Assembly (NCBI GenBank): GCA_907165275.2
Contig: OU015673.1
Location: forward strand, 5,471,001 to 5,535,000
Origin: Zygaena filipendulae
Taxonomy: Eukaryota > Arthropoda > Insecta > Lepidoptera > Zygaenidae
Reading direction: 5' to 3'
DNA: 64,000 nt
Positions 60,001 to 64,000 of the stretch are shown piece by piece. Numbering within the stretch: position 1 is the first letter of the stretch; the number at the start of each line of letters is the position of its first letter. The translations under genes and the position numbers were made by a program. The notes beneath the pieces are model-generated. The model was not told where the DNA came from. It ran no database searches and saw only the letters and a list, made by a program, of their open reading frames with translations.

Positions 60001-63000
60001 ACATCGACCACACAGCCCATAGACGCCTAATGTTTGATTTTGCGTATTGAATGCATTCTGGCAACTAGCTGAGGTAAGATGAAGCGGGGTTGCAACGCCG
60101 TGATTGGCTAATTCAAGGCCACACGCGCTAGTTACACGCGCCACGAAACGTTGGAAAGAAATAGATTAATTTACGCAACGGGAAAGAATGAGACGGCACG
60201 ATAGGTTGAGTACTTTGTTTTAAAACCACGACCAGTGAACCGTGAACTCCGTACTTGCGAAAAAATTTGTTGATTTCCTTGTTTCTCATAAACAAATAAA
60301 GATAATAGTTACTTACAAGTGAAATGTTATCCCATCTTTCTCCATATTATATATGTTGCTTTTTTTACCGCACCATTTAATGCTACACTGAGGCATTTTG
60401 AGTTTTTTTTAGCACTTCCTTTATGCACTCCGATCGTGTTGACAGGTCACAGTAGTGGTCGACACTGATTGAGTATTTCCGCGCGGACATTTATATCGGA
60501 ACTATAAGTCAGATGTGTTGCCAGGAGCCATTCGCCTGTTATTAGGCGTCTATGGGCTGTGTGGTCGATGACCTAATAAGATGAAAGATGAAATATCCTG
60601 GTTTTGATACCCGCATAATCAGATCTGATGTCAAGAATCCAAAATATCTTTTGTCTACATTGTACTGTTGTTCTTTTGTTTGTAACAAAAAGCATCAATT
60701 CGATAGACATGTAGATTACCTACTTTTTATTTCACTTATAACTAGAGATGAGTATGTATCTCATGGGATTTAAAATCTAAGATCACGCAATATCCAAAAA
60801 AGCCAGTCAATCGGATCCTATCAAATTGAAAATCGCCACATTGATAGGGGGAACAAATTTGCGAGTTTTCGCTATTTCACTTTTCATTATTCTTTTATTA
60901 ATTAATCATTGCATAGATTAGCTTAGATAATTTTTTGTAAAACCTATTCTAACGCTTCCGCATCACACGATGTGAATATAAATAACAATGGGATTTTGTA
61001 ATAGAAAATCACAGAAAATGCATTTCAAGTATAGGTAACAACGGAAATAGAAATCGATTTTGTATTCTCGATAGGGAAATCTGGAACGCGGGACTAAGTT
61101 GAGAAAGAGAGTTTTAAGGTAGATAGTTTAGATGTTATCTATACTAATATTAGAAAGAGGAAAGATTTGAATTTTTGTTTGTTTTTTGCTACGATTTAAC
61201 ACAAAAACTACTAGACTAATTTCAAAAATTCTTTCATCATTAGAAAGCTGCATTATCCCTGAGTAACATAGGCTATATTGTAATCCGGAATCCCCGCGAG
61301 AACTCCGAAATTATTGCGGGTTAATCCGCGCGGGACAGCTAGTTTTAATATAAGAACATTCTGACGTTTTGATATTTCACTACATAGTATAAAACAAAGT
61401 CACTACCCGCTGTCTGTCTGTCCCTATGTATGCTTAGATAGGTAGAGTGATTCAAGAGGATTGTTTATACGTATAAGTTTACGTATCTATCGGAATTCCT
61501 GCGGGAACTCTGAAAGTACTGCCTCTAGCAGCCTCTAACTTTAAAGGAGACTAATATTTTTTTTAACAAATCCCTTTTTTTTGACGCAATGTAAACTATA
61601 TATTTTTTATGACTTGGCATCCATTTGTACAATAACTGACACTTTCATTAGGAAAATACCAAATTCAACTCAAATGCAATGAAAAATGTAAATACGAAAC
61701 AAATGTTTTCTTTTTTCGCTACACGATAACTGTTGTACCAGGTAAAGTTTGAAGATCTTACAAACTGGCCAGTAAGATTTCTAACGTATGCAGTTAGCGG
61801 ATGTGACATGGATGTAGATGGTACCAGGTATATTATGGCTCATTGTTTATCTATGTAAATGTGTTTTCGACGTGTCAATGCGCACGAAGATTTCTAGACT
61901 GGGTCCTTTTTGCACCGAGTAGTACATTTTAAATGGATGTCATCTTTGTAGTCTATAATTTTAATTTTATAGGTTTGGCCAAGATCAGATAATATTTGAG
62001 ATAAAGAAAAACACAAGACCAATATTTTTTTATTGATCTACACTCTACAGTCTACACGATGGACTAAAACCTAAAATTAAGTCAACTAGCCTATTTTGGA
62101 ATCCCCTCGAGAACTCTTTGTATTGGTATGAAAAGTACTAAAGTACAAGTATATAGACTTCTATTATATCTTATACCGAGATCTGAATAATCGCTCTCAA
62201 CAATTTTATTATTTATACAATATATATGTATAGTATAATATATATGTAATAATATGTGTAGTATATACCACGTTTGCTTGGTATCCACGACACAAGCTTA
62301 TAGCTTAGTGTGGGATCAAGTAAATCTGTGTGTTGTGAAGTGGATTATTATTATACTATAAATAGCTCATGTTGTTCGCCACTATTCCTATTTCGCAGGA
62401 ACTGATTGACCCCTGATAAAATGCATGCTTTATTATTCAAGAACACTGTATTTTTCTAACAGTGAAAGAGTTTTCAGAATCAGCTCAGTAGTTCCAGATA
62501 CTACTCCATTAGAAACAAACAAATAAACCATTGTTTGTAATATAAGTAAAGATTGTTAGATGATGACTGTCAGTTTTAGTGGATGTCACGTCATAATTAT
62601 TTTTGTTATTTTTGGAGAATCAAATGATAATGTAAAAAAATTAGACAGATTAATCGTGTAACGAGTGCAAAGATTCCAGGGTGCTATAAATTTAATATGC
62701 TATCCTTATAATATTTTTTTCTAAATAACTTTTTTATCCCGTTGACATAGATTTCAACTTTTATTTTATTTTTTACTTTTTTGCCATCTCTTGCAAGCCA
62801 GCTAGCATGGTTTAGAATCGCAAAGTGGCTTAAAAGAATGTTTTTAAATTAAAAAAGTGAAATGTGAGTTGCGTGTTAAATTATGCAATGTACGGATAGA
62901 TATTAACTTTCCATTCGCTATGATTTCTTTACCGAATATAATTTATTACTTTAACATAGTTAACATAAATAAAATTGCATAAAACAGTTATGTGTATGAA

Positions 63001-63569
63001 TGCCAGCGTAATAACAAATAATAATTCTCACCTGATTCTTCATCATCGTCTTTAATTTCGTTTTCTTCATCTAAAGACCTTTTCTCTTCATTCTGTTCAT
63101 TTTTGCTGCCAGTGAGGTAGATTTCATTCGCTTCCTTACTATACTTGTGTAAGTCCACATTATTTTTCTTGAAACATACACCATTCATTAAATTTACGTC
63201 TCCGTTGAAACCTAAACTGTCGTCTAAATACGAATGCACGTTCTTTTGCAAACATTCCACCGATGGACTGAGAGTGCACTTATTTAAAATACTATCCCAC
63301 AGGGTATTACCAGTATCGAATGTACCATTTCTGTATACATCACTAAACGATCTTCCACTAACACTGTCTATCACTTTCAGTCTTTTCATTATGTTTTCGT
63401 TATTGTTCGTTACATTTTTATCATCACTAGCACTGATTACACTAATATCGATTACTAATATAAATATAATTCCTAGTATTAAATTACTTTTTTTCGTTTG
63501 GTATCTTCTTTCCATGCTTGATGACTTCCCTTCAGCACACTGGCACACGTCATATCGTATCTTGGCCAT
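48071..63569 (-). CDS. Long Osiris family protein with C-terminal extension, ten exons
   Basis: The exons are 63569-63032, 53503-53285, 51879-51620, 51077-50935, 50626-50526, 50180-50069, 49843-49762, 49451-49296, 48848-48676 and 48215-48071. All have GT-AG splice sites with consistent phase, giving 642 residues from the first ATG or 624 from Met19 (63515), which gives a normal signal peptide (SNLILGIIFILVIDISVISA). The Osiris features are LWDSILNKC...VECL (Cys98, Cys106) in exon 1, the FLVTHDMKLTLPEMFF block in exon 2, and the membrane segment KKLVMAALGIILVIKLIAL (about 258-290) with a His-rich end in exon 3. Exons 4-6 encode a Pro/Gly/Tyr-rich linker (PPAPVYGPPSHSYG). Exons 7-8 are charged and Gln-rich. 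Exons 9-10 form a cysteine-containing domain (PECRERAVCSLYRDPF..., RDCAALYPSC). Usual Osiris proteins are about 250-350 residues, so this is roughly twice the norm. Intron 1 is 9.5 kb. Confidence 0.88.
48437..48467. repeat. Short perfect hairpin in the last intron
   Basis: CAAAACATCATCTA and TAGATGATGTTTTG pair across a loop of about three bases. Too short and too little flanking pairing to call a microRNA. Confidence 0.4.
52372..52570 (+). repeat. Interspersed element (intron 2 of the long Osiris gene)
   Basis: Begins GGCTGTGCCCCGCGGTTTCA and continues with the TAAAAGTAGCCTAAGTTACT subtype. Plus strand, opposite to the gene. Confidence 0.7.
53045..53156. mobile_element. Small inverted-repeat element in intron 2
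   Basis: GTGCGGAACCGTCATTGCAA at the left faces TTGCAATGACAGGCTTTCCGCAC at the right, with a further GTTCCGAC/GTCGGAAC pair. Confidence 0.55.
53205..53262 (+). repeat. 3' tail of a non-LTR retroelement, 23 bp from an exon
   Basis: GGGGAGGCCTACGTCCAGCA plus GTGGACTGCAATAGGCTG ending in (ATTG)n is the well-known tail found all over lepidopteran genomes. It sits close to the exon 2 donor (53284) of the long Osiris gene, on the opposite strand. Confidence 0.7.
55281..55582. mobile_element. MITE, AATAGGCTA family, copy 3
   Basis: AATAGGGATGTGGACTAC at the left, GTCAACATGCCCATT at the right (one change from the inverted end). Interior as in copies 1 and 2. A fourth, truncated copy (right end only, CTAGCCTATT) lies at about 62004-62095. 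Confidence 0.7.
57368..57450 (+). repeat. tRNA-like SINE head
   Basis: A-box-like TTGATCTAGTGGTTAG (near 57379) and, ~40 bases on, a B-box-like CACAGGTTCGATGC. A full cloverleaf is not evident, so a tRNA-derived SINE is more likely than a tRNA gene. Confidence 0.45.
58250..58740. mobile_element. ~490-bp DNA element with ~50-bp terminal inverted repeats
   Basis: Left end GGGTGTCCCGTAAATCGACG, then AAGCCAGAACC, GTGATAGGCT; right end returns AGCCTATCACCTGGTTCTGG and ATTTACGGGACA. It contains an (ATTCT)n microsatellite at about 58453-58493. No coding capacity and no clear target duplication. Confidence 0.75.
59665..59900. mobile_element. Palindromic MITE, copy 3 (intron 1 of the long Osiris gene)
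   Basis: GCCGCACTCAGAGTCGAC to GACTCTGAGTGCGGCCGTTA; same hairpin family as 16805 and 17275. The right arm carries GCTGAACGTCTCTGA, shared with the diverged copy at 12860, so it links the two subtypes. Confidence 0.8.
60002..60570. mobile_element. 569-bp DNA element with 30-bp perfect TIRs and 8-bp target duplication
   Basis: The ends are exact inverted repeats over 30 bases (CATCGACCACACAGCCCATA then GACGCCTAAT at the left; complement at 60541-60570). Flanking direct repeats ACCTAATA lie at 59994-60001 and 60571-60578. No transposase frame, so non-autonomous. The perfect termini suggest a young insertion. The 8-bp duplication fits hAT-like transposition. Confidence 0.88.
61140..61345 (-). 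repeat. Interspersed element, inverted copy
   Basis: Runs from TATACTAATATTAGAAAGAG to GCGCGGGACAGCTAG. Same family as elsewhere, in the same orientation as the host gene. Confidence 0.7.
61346..63031. other. 5' end of the first intron; nothing recognised beyond the MITE fragment
   Basis: AT-rich sequence downstream of the exon 1 donor (GTGAGA at 63031). Fragments: a GGAATTCCTGCGGGAACTC piece near 61491 and the truncated MITE at about 62004-62095. Confidence 0.5.
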
Positions 63570-63580
63570 TGTCAGAGCAT

Positions 63581-63619
63581 TACTGATCTTAAAGAGTGAC
63601 TTTGGTTAGTTTAAATATA
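63581..63619 (-). promoter_or_regulatory. TATA and initiator of the long Osiris gene
   Basis: Minus strand TATATTTAAA starts at 63619, and the arthropod initiator TCAGT spans 63586-63582 (A at 63584). The spacing of 35 is slightly long. Start at 63584 would leave only 15 leader bases before the first ATG (63569) and about 69 before the second (63515). Confidence 0.5.
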
Positions 63620-64000
63620 ATTTATTTTAATACAGTAGGTATACGTGGGCTATTACAATGGTCTTTGTTGTATATTGATTATTTTCATTTTTTGGGTCGT
63701 AAATATGAATTTTAAAATGGGAAAGTGTGCCAAGCATTGGATGTGTATGCGTCTGTGGAGCTCCTTGAGATGAATTTGTAGCTAGGTACGTTTCACAGCA
63801 ACAGTTTCATGCAAGTATTTTCTCCACAGCATTACATCTGTAAGAGAATAATGATCAATTTAGAGATAAAAAGAAATATTATTCATAGTTGTCATAATTT
63901 AAAAGCGTAACTCTTATCGCACATTTATCTTTATAATTATGAATAAAATGATTAAATATTCATAAATATAAGTACAAAAATTACAGATTCGAAGTTTTAT
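63620..64000. other. No gene established at the right edge
   Basis: A possible minus-strand terminal exon follows an acceptor TTACAG near 63842 (short frame ending TAG near 63787). It is too short to name and is reported under rejected calls. Confidence 0.4.

Noticed and set aside
63785..63842. Possible minus-strand last exon (acceptor TTACAG, ~17 codons, stop TAG)
   Set aside because: Too short and unrecognised, and the rest of the gene would lie outside the window.
1..64000. CRISPR arrays, bacterial operons, rRNA genes
   Set aside because: No regularly spaced short repeats, ribosome-binding sites or rRNA sequence; the window is eukaryotic nuclear DNA.

Overview
This is AT-rich nuclear DNA from an insect, almost certainly a moth or butterfly (Lepidoptera). 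The evidence is the very high density of degenerate elements of the kind seen throughout lepidopteran genomes (modules such as CCCGCGGTTTCACCCGCG and GTCCAGCAGTGGACTGCA), two Osiris-family genes, short GT-AG exons in AT-rich introns, and a CsRn1-type Ty3/gypsy retrotransposon. I could run no database search, so family names rest on motifs I can read.

Layout. 1-5383: 3' part of a BEL/Pao LTR retrotransposon with an open polyprotein and its 3' LTR; the 5' part lies outside the window. 5.4-20.8 kb: no host gene that I can support. It holds repeats, several small inverted-repeat DNA elements (one with an exact 8-bp target duplication), a GC-rich island with a stop-interrupted helix-turn-helix (DUF4817-like) exon, and a LINE remnant. 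20.86-24.04 kb, minus strand: a three-exon GOLGA7 (Golgin A7/Erf4 family) gene, with a dead piggyBac-like element in intron 2 and a small MITE in intron 1. 24.78-30.43 kb, minus strand: a complete gypsy element with 281-bp LTRs identical by eye, a 6-bp target duplication, a primer-binding site for tRNA-Trp, and intact gag and pol. 30.4-33.0 kb: a long inverted repeat, a ~270-bp tandem repeat and a MITE.

33.0-41.6 kb is a compact gene cluster. It holds a six-exon plus-strand gene for a trypsin-fold protein that has lost its catalytic histidine, a two-exon plus-strand gene for an unrecognised secreted protein, and, convergent to it, a three-exon Osiris gene on the minus strand. 48.07-63.57 kb, minus strand, is one ten-exon gene. 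An Osiris (DUF1676) protein is encoded in exons 1-3, followed by about 300 residues of Pro/Gly-rich linker and a C-terminal cysteine-containing domain. Its first intron is 9.5 kb and full of elements, including a 569-bp DNA element with 30-bp terminal repeats and an 8-bp target duplication.

Osiris proteins are secretory-pathway membrane proteins active mainly in cuticle-forming epidermis and trachea, so the right half may be part of a cuticle-related neighbourhood. That reading is inference. Introns were assembled by hand from splice sites and codon phase; every internal junction quoted below keeps the reading frame.
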